Shown here: positions 10,701-18,426 of the stretch, piece by piece | Layout of the letters: every line of letters starts with the position of its first letter | Position numbering within the stretch: position 1 is the first letter of the stretch | NCBI GenBank assembly: GCA_029202485.1 | Contig: CP119313.1 | Location: forward strand, 4,774,001 to 4,838,000 | Origin: Candidatus Pedobacter colombiensis | GTDB lineage: Bacteria; Bacteroidota; Bacteroidia; Sphingobacteriales; Sphingobacteriaceae | DNA: 64,000 nucleotides | Reading direction: 5' to 3' | Made by a program: the position numbers and the translations under genes | The notes under the pieces: model-generated | Told to the model about the DNA's origin: nothing | What the model saw: the letters and a program-made list of their open reading frames with translations, nothing else | The model's database searches: none

Positions 10701-10820
10701 TTCATTTAAAACATCTTCTATTGGAAGTGGCTCAGCAAATTCGTTCTTGTTGTTTTCAACAAAATCCGGAGTGTTGTTATACTCTTCTAAGCCTTTCCAG
10801 TATTTTTTATTGCTTTCCAT
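7749..10820 (-). CDS. actB: Alternative complex III iron-sulfur subunit ActB (molybdopterin oxidoreductase-like fusion)
   Basis: This 1023-residue protein has a twin-arginine-like segment (RRDFLKALG, residues 49-57) and then LAAC at 65-68, so export as a lipid-anchored Tat substrate is likely. The middle part resembles the molybdopterin oxidoreductase fold, although the family is known to carry no Mo cofactor. The C-terminal third is a ferredoxin-like domain with four cysteine clusters: CTGCGSCIVAC, CQHCDHAPCETVC, CVGTRYCANNC and CSMC...CQQAC. These match three 4Fe-4S and one 3Fe-4S cluster in characterised complexes. It carries electrons from ActC to ActA. It is followed after 24 bp by actC. 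Confidence 0.96.
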   Translation of the reverse strand: MESNKKYWKGLEEYNNTPDFVENNKNEFAEPLPIEDVLNEAGLSTVTPRRDFLKALGFGLGAVTLAACHTAPVRKAIPYVIKPEEVVPGIPNYYVSSFKGHPVLVKTREGRPIKIEANTNAGVYNCGTDAQAQASVLDLYDVSKLKAPLLKENEATWVKVDEFVKGELNKVQASGKKIRLVSSSVNSPSTKAVIADFTAAYPNTKHVQYDAVSYTGIIKANENSFGKAVVPKYNFDKADLIVSFGADFLGTWINGEEFTAQYVSNRNHKSLKEGKMSRHFQFEAGMSLTGTNADTRIPVKLSEEGPALIALYNAITGAGLAGGTLPNNVTADKALKLVGKELLQNKGKALVVSGSNDVSTQILVNAINSAIGSYGTTINLDNPCKLYAGNDAEFAELINEMNRGEVAAVFFLDSNPAYDVANTKAFTDALAKVALKVSFSDRKDETSTLCDVTAINHNYLESWGDASSYEGVYSIVQPTINPVFNSRQAEESLLIWSDNAVKEYYQYVRNNWEKNILPAVGANWMEALQKGVFALAEKPAGAYTFSLSLAAVVPSILNDSKILAKDIELQVYESVPMRDGKHANNAFLQELPDPVSKVTWDNYVAIAPKYAEKLGFKEFDIVSVKADNGYTIDLPLLIQPGQAIGTVSIALGYGRTKAGKAGDNVGKNAYPFVSFSNGTLKYATTVKLAATGRREELAQTQTHYSFEGRNVIREATFAEYQKNPAAGSGNDHAKHKTYDLWSKYETPGNNWVMAIDLNACTGCGSCIVACNVENNIPIVGKDEVRRRREMHWIRIDRYYSFNQEGEAHAEGAHGHSAINAVTKEKEIAHLNEDQMNNVSVVHQPMLCQHCDHAPCETVCPVLATVHSSDGLNHMAYNRCVGTRYCANNCPYKVRRFNWFNYWNDSRFDNYLNNEFTQLLLNPDVTTRSRGVMEKCSMCIQRIQAGKLKAKIEKRPLKDGDIKMACQQACSANAIIFGDSNDPESEVSKALRSERIYYVLEEINVQPGIGYMTKIRNTDTTVQA

Positions 10821-10866
10821 TTAAGCTATATTACTGTTATCGAACGTTCTTTGTTATTAAACTCTA

Positions 10867-12162
10867 TTAATAGTGACACTTACCACACTCTAAACCACCT
10901 AGCAATGCAGGAGTGATTTTCTCGCCTTTTTTGATTTTCTCATGGGCTTCAATCACTTTAGTATAGAATGCGTTGTCTTTACCTGAAATCTCTGCATTTT
11001 TATGGCAGTTGATACACCATTTCATGGTTAGTGGAGAATACTGATAGATTTCTTCCATTGTATTTACCGGACCATGACATGCAAAACATACTGGTTCATT
11101 AGGCTGTAAACCTTTTTCTTTTCTGATAGCTTCCTCACCAACTACAACGTGTTGTGAGTGATTGAAGTAAGCAAAATCAGGCAAGTTGTGTACACGTACC
11201 CACTCAACCGGCTTTTCTTTCGATTTATCGTAAGTAAGTGTATTTGGATCATAACCTATAGCAGTGTAGATCTTTTGGATCTCAGGAGAAATCTCTCCGT
11301 TGTATTTTTCAGTTGCCTGTACAGCTTTGTGACAGTTCATACAAACATTAACTGACGGTATAGAAGCATTTTTAGATTTAAATGCACCTGAGTGACAATA
11401 TTGACAATCAATCTGATTAACCCCAGCGTGCAACTCGTGAGAGAACTTGATAGGTTGTACCGGCTGATAACCTGTATGTACACCTGTATCCCACATACCC
11501 ATCCATCCAAATGAACCTAAGGTTATAATCAAACATAAAATGAAGAAGAATACAAACTTCTTATTTTTAAACATCTTACGTGTACCATCAGCAAAAGAAA
11601 CATTTTCTTCTTCAGGAACTTCAATTCCTTGTTTCTTAAGAATCAAACGCTCTAACATTTTTACTGCACGGCCTAAAACAACCAATACAGCAATAGAGAT
11701 AAGTATAATCAAGGCAACCCCTGCAATAGAGAAAGACGAAACCTCGTCAGAACCTGTTGCTACAGCTGCACCAGCCACCGCTTCTTTTTTCGGCTCGCCT
11801 GCTTTTGCATAAGCGATTACACTTTTAATCTGCTCGTCAGTCATCGTTGGGAACGTAGTCATCTCTACAGGAGAGAACTTCGTAGCCTCGATAGCCTGTT
11901 TGTCACCCGCGTCAACTAAAGCCTTCCAGTTTCTAATCCATTTAATGGCGAAAGCTTCATCCAGCTCTTTCAGCTTAGGTGTTAATGCCGGACCAGTACT
12001 GTTACGGTCTAATTGGTGACAAGAAGCACATTTATCTTTAAATATTTTTCTTCCCTCCACTACATCTTGCGCTTGTGTTGCAGAAACGATTAAAACAGAT
12101 AGAGCCGTAAACATGAACGCCGACTTCCAAACTCTTCTAATGATCAATGAGATATCCCTCAT
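10867..12162 (-). CDS. actA: Alternative complex III multiheme cytochrome c subunit ActA
   Basis: This 431-residue protein has a signal peptide (cleavage near ATQAQ, residue 31) and six CXXCH heme-binding motifs at residues 45, 253, 274, 359, 383 and 426. Two membrane helices (about 144-164 and 203-219) separate an N-terminal monoheme domain (CASCH) from a C-terminal pentaheme domain. It is the first gene of the operon and collects electrons from ActB for delivery to the oxidase. A well-formed promoter lies 80-115 bp upstream. The last heme site is only two residues from the C-terminus (CGKCHY). Confidence 0.95.
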   Translation of the reverse strand: MRDISLIIRRVWKSAFMFTALSVLIVSATQAQDVVEGRKIFKDKCASCHQLDRNSTGPALTPKLKELDEAFAIKWIRNWKALVDAGDKQAIEATKFSPVEMTTFPTMTDEQIKSVIAYAKAGEPKKEAVAGAAVATGSDEVSSFSIAGVALIILISIAVLVVLGRAVKMLERLILKKQGIEVPEEENVSFADGTRKMFKNKKFVFFFILCLIITLGSFGWMGMWDTGVHTGYQPVQPIKFSHELHAGVNQIDCQYCHSGAFKSKNASIPSVNVCMNCHKAVQATEKYNGEISPEIQKIYTAIGYDPNTLTYDKSKEKPVEWVRVHNLPDFAYFNHSQHVVVGEEAIRKEKGLQPNEPVCFACHGPVNTMEEIYQYSPLTMKWCINCHKNAEISGKDNAFYTKVIEAHEKIKKGEKITPALLGGLECGKCHY

Positions 12163-12243
12163 AATGAGTATTTTATACTATTTTTTAAAAAACTTTATAA
12201 ACGTAATTGATGTTTAAACACGGGGTCTTCACCAAAACGTCCA

Positions 12244-12277
12244 CAAAAGTAAAATTTATTAACGTACCAATGACAAA
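12244..12277 (-). promoter_or_regulatory. Predicted promoter of the act-cta operon
   Basis: On the minus strand a TTTG (12274-12277) is followed, after 22 bp, by TACTTTTG (12244-12251), a perfect match to the Bacteroidota -7 box TAnnTTTG. Transcription would start near 12238, giving a leader of about 75 nt before actA. The flavobacterial spacing rule (TTG, 17-23 bp, TAnnTTTG) is met. Confidence 0.65.
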
Positions 12278-12344
12278 GAAATGACAGTAAATACAATTTA
12301 TAATCAATCTAAATAATGTCATTTTAATGCTTTAAACAAAGAAA

Positions 12345-12373
12345 ATCACCAATTTCTTATAAAAATTGGTGAT
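12345..12373 (-). terminator. Terminator after the deoxyhypusine synthase-like gene
   Basis: The arms ATCACCAATTT (12345-12355) and AAATTGGTGAT (12363-12373) form an 11-bp stem with a 7-nt loop. On the minus strand it is followed by TTTTCTTTG. It sits 43 bp past the stop of the minus-strand gene ending at 12416 and insulates it from the act promoter. Confidence 0.75.
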
Positions 12374-12415
12374 CCTCAAAAGGTATTGGATTATTACCTC
12401 ATTTGTTATTTTGAA

Positions 12416-13396
12416 TTACATTTTTAGTATCCATGCAAACATCAATGGAGCCACTATTGTTGCATCAGATTCTACAATAAATTTAGGTGTGTGGATATCC
12501 AACTTACCCCACGTAATCTTCTCATTAGGTACAGCACCCGAATAAGAACCATAAGAAGTTGTCGAATCAGAAATCTGACAGAAGTAGCTCCAGAATGGAA
12601 TATTAGGCATTTCCATATCCTGATAAAGCATAGGTACAACGCAGATTGGGAAATCGCCAGCAATACCACCACCAATTTGGAAGAAGCCAATTCCCTTGCC
12701 TTCACTATTCTTGATATACCAATCAGCTAAATAACCCATATATTCAATACCACCCTTTACAGTAGTAGCATTAACTTCACCTTTCATCACATAAGAAGCA
12801 AAGATATTTCCCATTGTCGAGTCCTCCCATCCTGGTACAACGATCGGCAAATTCTTTTCAGCCGCAGCAAGCATCCATGAGTTTTTAGGATCAATCTCAT
12901 AGTATTGCTCCAAATCACCACTCAACAACATCTTATACATAAACTCGTGCGGGAAGTACCGCTCACCAGCCGCTTCTGCATCTTTCCATATTTTATTGAT
13001 GTGTTTTTGCAGTCTTCTAAATGCTTCTTCTTCCGGAATACAAGTATCCGTAACACGGTTGTAATGGTTTTCTAATAAATCCCATTCATCCTGTGGACTT
13101 AAATCACGATAGTTAGGAACGCGTTTATAATGTGAGTGCGCAACAAGGTTCATGATATCCTCTTCCAGGTTAGCACCTGTACATGAAATGATAGAAACTT
13201 TATCCTGACGGATCATCTCTGCCAGTGAAATACCCAACTCAGCAGTACTCATTGCACCTGCAAGGGTAATCATCATTTTTCCACCTTCATCTAAATGTGT
13301 TTCATATCCTTTAGCCGCATCCATCATAGCTGCTGCATTAAAATGGAGATAATTACGCTCCATAAATTGAGATATCGGTCCTCTTGTTGTACTCAT
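12416..13396 (-). CDS. Deoxyhypusine synthase-family protein (probable polyamine enzyme)
   Basis: This 326-residue protein is clearly of the deoxyhypusine synthase family. The NAD-binding region includes GAMSTAELG and SCTGANLEED. The C-terminal SGAVPNEKITWGK corresponds to the eukaryotic active-site segment, with K298 at the position of the catalytic lysine that carries the aminobutyl group. Bacteria lack the eIF5A substrate, so the product is more likely a polyamine: bacterial and plant relatives make homospermidine from spermidine or putrescine. That assignment is inference. It is monocistronic, with its own promoter-like TATTTTTG at 13420-13427 and its own terminator. A symbol such as speY is used for some homologues but is not certain here. 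Confidence 0.85.
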   Translation of the reverse strand: MSTTRGPISQFMERNYLHFNAAAMMDAAKGYETHLDEGGKMMITLAGAMSTAELGISLAEMIRQDKVSIISCTGANLEEDIMNLVAHSHYKRVPNYRDLSPQDEWDLLENHYNRVTDTCIPEEEAFRRLQKHINKIWKDAEAAGERYFPHEFMYKMLLSGDLEQYYEIDPKNSWMLAAAEKNLPIVVPGWEDSTMGNIFASYVMKGEVNATTVKGGIEYMGYLADWYIKNSEGKGIGFFQIGGGIAGDFPICVVPMLYQDMEMPNIPFWSYFCQISDSTTSYGSYSGAVPNEKITWGKLDIHTPKFIVESDATIVAPLMFAWILKM

Positions 13397-13419
13397 CTTA
13401 ATCTATTTTTTTGTTGCGG

Positions 13420-13427
13420 CAAAAATA
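13420..13427 (-). promoter_or_regulatory. Predicted -7 box of the deoxyhypusine synthase-like gene
   Basis: The minus strand reads TATTTTTG, a perfect TAnnTTTG match, 23 bp upstream of the ATG at 13396. No clear -33 TTG is visible at the expected distance. Confidence 0.45.
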
Positions 13428-13512
13428 GATAAATATTATTACTTAAAACTATTTGGCTTTAAACTTGCTCTGCGGACACCGATATTTAAAACCTTTCCAC
13501 TATTTTAGGCCG

Positions 13513-14643
13513 ATGAAAAAACTTTCGATTTGCACCATATTTGTTTTAATCACTTCAAACGTAATAGGGCAAAAGAAACTGATAGAAAAATACTTATCCA
13601 ACAAAGCTGATACCACACGAAAAGCTAGTTTTATGCCCCTACCGGTATTCAGGTATAGTCAGGAAATAGGCTTAGAACTTGGATTAGGAACGCTTTACTC
13701 CCTTTATCTCGACAAGAAAGATCCGGCTAACCGAAGCTCTAACTTTACGGGAATACTCTCCGTTTCTACTAAAGGCCAATATAATGTTTCGCTAAAAAGC
13801 GACATCTGGACCAAACAAAACAAATACCATTACATTAGTGAAGTTAAGCTTAGACGGATGCCCTTTAATTTTTATGGCATTGGCAACGAAACTTTGCAGG
13901 CTAATGAGATACGTTTGGTTCAGGATCAGATCAAGCTGCTTATAGAAGCCGACAAAAAGCTCGCTCCAAATCTATATACGGGTTTTTCACTCGGCTTTGA
14001 GCATTTTAGTTTTAAAGATAAAGTACACGGAGGAATCTTTAGCTCTGACCCCTTTATAATTGGTAAAACAGGCGGTGATGTAATCTATGCCGGTATTTCT
14101 CAAAGTTATGATACCAGAAACTCCAATAATTACCCTACAAAAGGTTTTATAGGAAAGATTAGTTATCAATATGCACCTGACTTCTGGAGTGGAGAGAATT
14201 TCACGGGGAGCCTAATTAAGGTAAACGCCAGCAATTTCTGGTCACTATCGCCTAAGTTTGTCCTGGGCTTGAACGCCCTGTACCATACCATACAAGGTAG
14301 AAACACCCCATTCTATTTATTACCACAAATGGGTAATGATGAAATGATGCGGGGCTATTACACCGGTCGTTACCGTGATAAAAATCTCCTGGCTGCTCAA
14401 GCAGAACTCAGATACCGCTACAACAACCGCTTTGGAGCTGTGATATTTGGTGGTGCCGGACAAGTTTTTGATAATGGTGGTTTTGCAGTTAAGAGCTTTA
14501 AACCTTCCGTTGGTGCAGGCGGCAGATATTTCTTCGATCCGGAAAAAGGCTTAAGTATGCGTTTAGATTATGGCATTGGAGAGAAACGTCCAAATGAAAA
14601 ACGCCAGACCGGTTTTTACATTAGTCTGGCCGAAGCATTTTAG
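13513..14643 (+). CDS. Omp85/BamA-like outer membrane beta-barrel protein (surface antigen domain)
   Basis: The start at 13513 (MKKLSICTIFVLITSNVIGQ) gives a signal peptide and 376 residues; the frame is open 20 codons further upstream without a better start. The rest consists of alternating beta-strand sequence with motifs of the bacterial surface antigen (Omp85 C-terminal) family. These include ISQSYDTRNSNNYPTKGF, typical of the barrel's first conserved strands, and a C-terminal GGRYFFDPEKGLSMRLDYG with an aromatic end (EAF). There are no POTRA domains, unlike BamA or TamA proper, so it is a minimal Omp85 barrel of unknown substrate. It is divergent from the deoxyhypusine synthase-like gene. 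Confidence 0.8.
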   Translation: MKKLSICTIFVLITSNVIGQKKLIEKYLSNKADTTRKASFMPLPVFRYSQEIGLELGLGTLYSLYLDKKDPANRSSNFTGILSVSTKGQYNVSLKSDIWTKQNKYHYISEVKLRRMPFNFYGIGNETLQANEIRLVQDQIKLLIEADKKLAPNLYTGFSLGFEHFSFKDKVHGGIFSSDPFIIGKTGGDVIYAGISQSYDTRNSNNYPTKGFIGKISYQYAPDFWSGENFTGSLIKVNASNFWSLSPKFVLGLNALYHTIQGRNTPFYLLPQMGNDEMMRGYYTGRYRDKNLLAAQAELRYRYNNRFGAVIFGGAGQVFDNGGFAVKSFKPSVGAGGRYFFDPEKGLSMRLDYGIGEKRPNEKRQTGFYISLAEAF

Positions 14644-14660
14644 GCTATTTCAATAATAAA

Positions 14661-15443
14661 TTAAAATTTAATCTTAAAATGCTCTTTAGCCTGTCCCTTT
14701 CTAAAGTAAACCAACCCGATCCAGAATAAATCAATAGTTACAGTTACATCCGGATGGTTCTTTATTTCCGTCCAGGCTTCTTTCATACCTTTACTCCAAT
14801 AAATATCATCAAATATCAGTAGCGACCCTTCATGTACCTTAGGCAGGCACAATTTGAAATAATTAAGCGTAGCCTCTTTTCTATGATTCCCATCAATATA
14901 AACAAAGTCCAGTTTTTCATGTTCTGCTATAACTTCAGGTAGCAACACATCAAAATTACCTACCTGCAACTCAACATTCTCCAATTCCAACTTGCGGAAA
15001 TTGCGATAAGCAACCTTTGCGGTTTCGGGACAGCCCTCAATAGTCACCACCTCAGCATCCGGGCAAGCCTTAGCCAAATAAGCAGTAGTAATACCCAGAC
15101 AAGTACCCAACTCTATGATACATGAAGGATTACAATCTTTCGCCAGGCGGTAAATCAGTTGAGCCAGTGCCGGACTTTTCAATGCATTTTTTGCAATCTC
15201 TTTTACTTTCTTAGTCCTGTCTTTATTTAGGTGAGAACCCGCTCCAAGGTCTGTAACCGTGATTAATGAATCGTCATTGAAAAGTTTTTTTCGCTGCGCC
15301 TCAATAGTTTTGTAGTCTGTTTTGGACTTAAAATCGTAAATTACCTCATCAGTAAGTTTATATACAAATGGGGAATGTGTACCGTGTCTGCTTTTAGCAG
15401 TGAAACGGTGCTTAAGAAAATCGCCGATAAAATTAAAAACCAT
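14661..15443 (-). CDS. Class I SAM-dependent methyltransferase (O-methyltransferase-like)
   Basis: A start at 15443 (MVFNFIGDFLKHRF, 260 residues) is favoured because family members begin just before the conserved RHGTHSPFVY segment; an alternative ATG lies at 15461. The Rossmann motif I is ELGTCLG (about 111-117), the acidic strand end is VVTIEG, DFVYIDGNH (about 179-187) is the metal/substrate region of catechol-O-methyltransferase-like enzymes, and FDDIYWS follows. The substrate is unknown. The gene is divergent from the SirB1-like gene with only about 35 bp between starts. Confidence 0.8.
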   Translation of the reverse strand: MVFNFIGDFLKHRFTAKSRHGTHSPFVYKLTDEVIYDFKSKTDYKTIEAQRKKLFNDDSLITVTDLGAGSHLNKDRTKKVKEIAKNALKSPALAQLIYRLAKDCNPSCIIELGTCLGITTAYLAKACPDAEVVTIEGCPETAKVAYRNFRKLELENVELQVGNFDVLLPEVIAEHEKLDFVYIDGNHRKEATLNYFKLCLPKVHEGSLLIFDDIYWSKGMKEAWTEIKNHPDVTVTIDLFWIGLVYFRKGQAKEHFKIKF

Positions 15444-15448
15444 AGTCG

Positions 15449-15456
15449 CAAAAATA
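15449..15456 (-). promoter_or_regulatory. Perfect TAnnTTTG -7 box abutting the methyltransferase start
   Basis: The minus strand reads TATTTTTG, ending 5 nt before the ATG at 15443. If used, the transcript would start at or next to the start codon (leaderless or nearly so). Confidence 0.35.
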
Positions 15457-15478
15457 GGCATTCAAATTTGCATGTGTA

Positions 15479-16348
15479 ATGGAAAATAGTAAAGAAATAA
15501 ATGCATTGGTAAAACTGCTTGACGACCCCGATCAGGAGGTCTATGAGCACGTTGAGAAACGCCTGCTCGAATATGGAACTCAAGTAGTTGATTATTTAGA
15601 AAACCAATGGGAGCATTCACTGGATACCTTACTCCAGGAACGCATTGAAAATATAGTACACAAAATCCAGTTCAATAGTGTAAAAGAAGACCTTAATTTA
15701 TGGTATCATAGTGGAGCATTCGATCTTTTGCAGGGTGCTTTGGTCATTAACCGCTATCAATACCCTGATCTTGACGAGCAAAAGATCATCATCCAAATAG
15801 AAGACATCAAAAGAGAGATCTGGCTGGGACTACAGTACGAAATGAGCTCTATTGAGAAAATAAAGCTCATTAATCATATATTTTACAACGTATACGGTTT
15901 TAGTGGAAATACCAAAAACCATCATGATCCTCAAAACTCCTATATCAGTCAGGTGCTGGAAAGCAAAAAAGGAAACCAGATATCACTGGCCATAATTTAC
16001 TCCACACTTGCCCAGAAATTAGACATTCCTGTATATGGCGTAAATCTGCCTCAGCATTTCATCCTCGGATATATTGATGAGAGCAAGCGCGACGAACAGG
16101 AATTTGGGGTGTTATTTTACATCAATGCCTTTAACAAAGGTGCTATTTTTGGCAAACACGATGTAGATCAGTTTCTTCGCCAGTTAAACCTCGATCCGCT
16201 TCCCGGATTTTACGCACCATGCAGTAATGTCGAGATCATTAGAAGAATCATTCGCAATTTGATTTCAGCTTATGAAAACCTGGGATCAACAGAAAAGGTA
16301 GAGGAATTGAAACAACTACAGGAAATCCTGAACAGCGACAACTTATAA
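15479..16348 (+). CDS. SirB1/transglutaminase-like family protein
   Basis: This 289-residue cytosolic protein shows the SirB1 (Transglut_core2) pattern. An N-terminal helical part is followed by the conserved RYQYPDLD and a core segment SQVLESKKGNQISLAIIYSTLAQKLDIPVYG, then LPQHFILGYID and FYINAFNKGAIF. In this family the core resembles a transglutaminase fold but the catalytic cysteine is replaced (here the strand reads NQISLAI). The function is not established. The C-terminus looks TPR-like. Its 3' end overlaps the convergent esterase gene by 6 bp. Confidence 0.75.
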   Translation: MENSKEINALVKLLDDPDQEVYEHVEKRLLEYGTQVVDYLENQWEHSLDTLLQERIENIVHKIQFNSVKEDLNLWYHSGAFDLLQGALVINRYQYPDLDEQKIIIQIEDIKREIWLGLQYEMSSIEKIKLINHIFYNVYGFSGNTKNHHDPQNSYISQVLESKKGNQISLAIIYSTLAQKLDIPVYGVNLPQHFILGYIDESKRDEQEFGVLFYINAFNKGAIFGKHDVDQFLRQLNLDPLPGFYAPCSNVEIIRRIIRNLISAYENLGSTEKVEELKQLQEILNSDNL

Positions 16349-17257
16349 AAACTTATTGCCTTTCATCCAACCCTCCAGACTTTTAAACCAGTCTTCTGTA
16401 GTGGTTTTATTTTTCATCCCAAAGCCATGACCTCCTGCCTGGTATATATGCAATTCACCCTTAACCTTTGCGTTTACCAATGCCTGATCAAACAGAATAC
16501 TATTTTGAACCGGTACCGTCTGGTCATCATTGGCATGAACCATAAATGTTGGTGGTGTTTCTGCGTTTACATGCTTTTCATTAGAAAAATACGCTTTTAA
16601 ATTCTCATTAGTCCCCGCCAAATTCTTTGCAGACCCTGTATGAGCAGATTCAGTAAATGAAATTACCGGATAGATTAAAATTGAAAAATCAGGGCGAAGA
16701 CTAATCCCCTCCTTATTTTCAATTTTTACATCTTTATAATGTACCGTTAAGCTCGACGCCAGATGCCCACCTGCCGAAAAACCCATTATACCTATTTTTG
16801 ATGGATCAACACCCCATTTTACAGCATCCCTTCTTACGCGGTATATAGCCTGCTCAGCATCTTGAAGCGGCCCTATAGATTTATCCTCCATAATCGCATC
16901 GCTAGGCAAACGGTATTTCAATACAAATGCGGTTACCCCTATCGACGCGAACCTTTCCGCAACCTGATACCCCTCATGCCCCATAGCCAATCCTGAATAA
17001 CCACCACCCGGACAAATGATCACCGCAGTTCCATCCCCCTTACCTTTGTCTGGTTGGTAGACTGTAAGTGTTGGCACCGACACTTTCGTTATGCCGGCCC
17101 CTCTTTCCTCACGCATGGTGGTTACCTCCTGATAATCTGCAGGCGTAGGTTTCGCTCCTGGAATCTTTCCGGGATAAAGCGGCAACACTTCCTGAGCCAT
17201 CAGGCCACTTGCAGCTAACATTAATGTCATGAATAGTCGGCCTCCTAAATACTTCAT
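16343..17257 (-). CDS. Secreted alpha/beta hydrolase (esterase/acetyl-xylan esterase-like)
   Basis: This 304-residue protein has a signal peptide (about 1-21, ending SGLMAQ) and an alpha/beta hydrolase fold of the BD-FAE/acetylesterase type. The oxyanion-hole motif is CPGGGYSGLAMGHEG (from about residue 82). The nucleophile elbow is GFSAGGH with S161, and HANDDQTVP carries the acid and GGHGFGM the catalytic histidine. Such enzymes remove acetyl or similar esters from glycans; the true substrate is unknown. It begins 1 bp after the prfB stop, so it is probably co-transcribed with prfB. Confidence 0.85.
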   Translation of the reverse strand: MKYLGGRLFMTLMLAASGLMAQEVLPLYPGKIPGAKPTPADYQEVTTMREERGAGITKVSVPTLTVYQPDKGKGDGTAVIICPGGGYSGLAMGHEGYQVAERFASIGVTAFVLKYRLPSDAIMEDKSIGPLQDAEQAIYRVRRDAVKWGVDPSKIGIMGFSAGGHLASSLTVHYKDVKIENKEGISLRPDFSILIYPVISFTESAHTGSAKNLAGTNENLKAYFSNEKHVNAETPPTFMVHANDDQTVPVQNSILFDQALVNAKVKGELHIYQAGGHGFGMKNKTTTEDWFKSLEGWMKGNKFL

Positions 17258-17258
17258 T

Positions 17259-18333
17259 TTAAAACTCCATTAAGTATGCTTTCAAAAAGTCATTCAACTC
17301 CCCATCCAGCACCGCCTGAGGATTTGAAGACTGGAAATTTGTACGGTGATCCTTCACCCTCCTATCGTCCAGCACATAACTCCTGATTTGTGAGCCCCAC
17401 TCTATTTTCTTTTTATTGCCTTCAATTAATGCAGTTGCCTCCATCCGCTTGCGCATTTCAGCTTCATACAACTGAGATTTCAATAAACGAATTGCATTCT
17501 CTTTATTTTGTAGCTGAGACCGCGACTCCTGATTTTTAATGATAATCCCGGAAGGTTTATGATGCAACCTTACAGCAGTCTCCACTTTATTTACATTTTG
17601 TCCACCCGCCCCACCGGAACGGAACGTTTCAAACTCAATTTCAGAATCCTTTACTTCTATCTCAATGGTATCATCAACCAAAGGATAAACATATACAGAA
17701 GCAAAAGAAGTATGCCGGCGGGCATTCGAATCAAAAGGAGAAATTCTGACCAAGCGATGAACTCCATTTTCCCCCTTTAGGTAACCATAAGCAAATTCGC
17801 CCGAAAACTGTAGTGTTACCGATTTAACACCTGCAATTTCACCCTCCTGGTAATCCTGTTCAGTAATTTTATACCCGTTCTTTTCGCCCCACATCATGTA
17901 CATACGCATCAGCATATAGGCCCAATCACAGCTTTCTGTTCCTCCTGCACCTGCAGTGATTTGGAGTACAGCAGGCAACTGATCTTCCTTATTTTTAAGC
18001 ATGTTTTTTAGCTCCAGATCTTCTATTGCTTTTAAGCAGAGCTGATATTGTTCTTCCATCTCTTCCTCCGTAGCATCTCCACTCTGAAGAAAATCAAACA
18101 GCACCAAGGTATCTTCCAGCAAAGCATTTGCATTTTGCCAGGCATCAGTCCATATTTTTTTTGAGTTGATCTCCGCTATATGCTTTTCCGCCTTCTTGGG
18201 ATCATCCCAAAAATTCGGCTGTAAGGTCAACTCCTGTTCAATACGAATGTCTTCTAGTCGATTTTCAACGTCAAAGATACCTCCTCAGCGACGCTACTCT
18301 GTCCCTTAAATCCTGAATTTGTTCTTTTGTCAT
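17259..18333 (-). CDS. prfB: Peptide chain release factor 2 with programmed +1 frameshift
   Basis: The full gene is two frames. Codons 1-20 start at the ATG at 18333 and end at an in-frame UGA (18273-18271). After skipping base 18273, reading resumes with GAC at 18272 and continues to 17259, giving 357 residues. The slip site on the minus strand is AGGAGGTATCTTTGAC: an SD-like AGGAGG, 3 nt, then CTT TGA C, as in the classic autoregulatory prfB site. The tripeptide anticodon SPF (about 198-200) marks RF2, which reads UGA and UAA. GGAGGQ (Q at about 245) is the peptidyl-tRNA hydrolysis loop. A frame started at the TTG at 18230 would miss 34 residues. Confidence 0.95.
18271..18288 (-). promoter_or_regulatory. 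prfB +1 frameshift signal
   Basis: The minus strand has AGGAGG followed by TAT and then CTT-TGA-C. The in-frame UGA at codon 21 is bypassed when RF2 is scarce, so RF2 controls its own synthesis. The SD-like element is retained although Bacteroidota generally make little use of SD pairing for initiation. Confidence 0.93.
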
Positions 18334-18338
18334 AACCA

Positions 18339-18346
18339 CAAATATA
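18339..18346 (-). promoter_or_regulatory. Predicted -7 box of prfB
   Basis: The minus strand reads TATATTTG, a perfect TAnnTTTG, ending 5 nt before the prfB ATG at 18333. If real, the mRNA leader would be almost absent. The preceding TTTG is only 14 bp away, shorter than usual spacing. Confidence 0.35.
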
Positions 18347-18361
18347 TAATATTTATCACAC

Positions 18362-18402
18362 AAAAAGGGTTGGATCAAAAGTACTTTCGGTCCAACCCTT
18401 TT
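18362..18402 (-). terminator. Rho-independent terminator after the gene at 18427
   Basis: The arms AAAAGGGTTGGA (18363-18374) and TCCAACCCTTTT (18391-18402) form a perfect 12-bp stem, and the minus strand continues with T-rich sequence. It lies between the minus-strand gene ending at 18427 and prfB. The A/T flanks would let it work in both directions. Confidence 0.8.
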
Positions 18403-18426
18403 ACCGTATTATGCTATTAAACTCAG

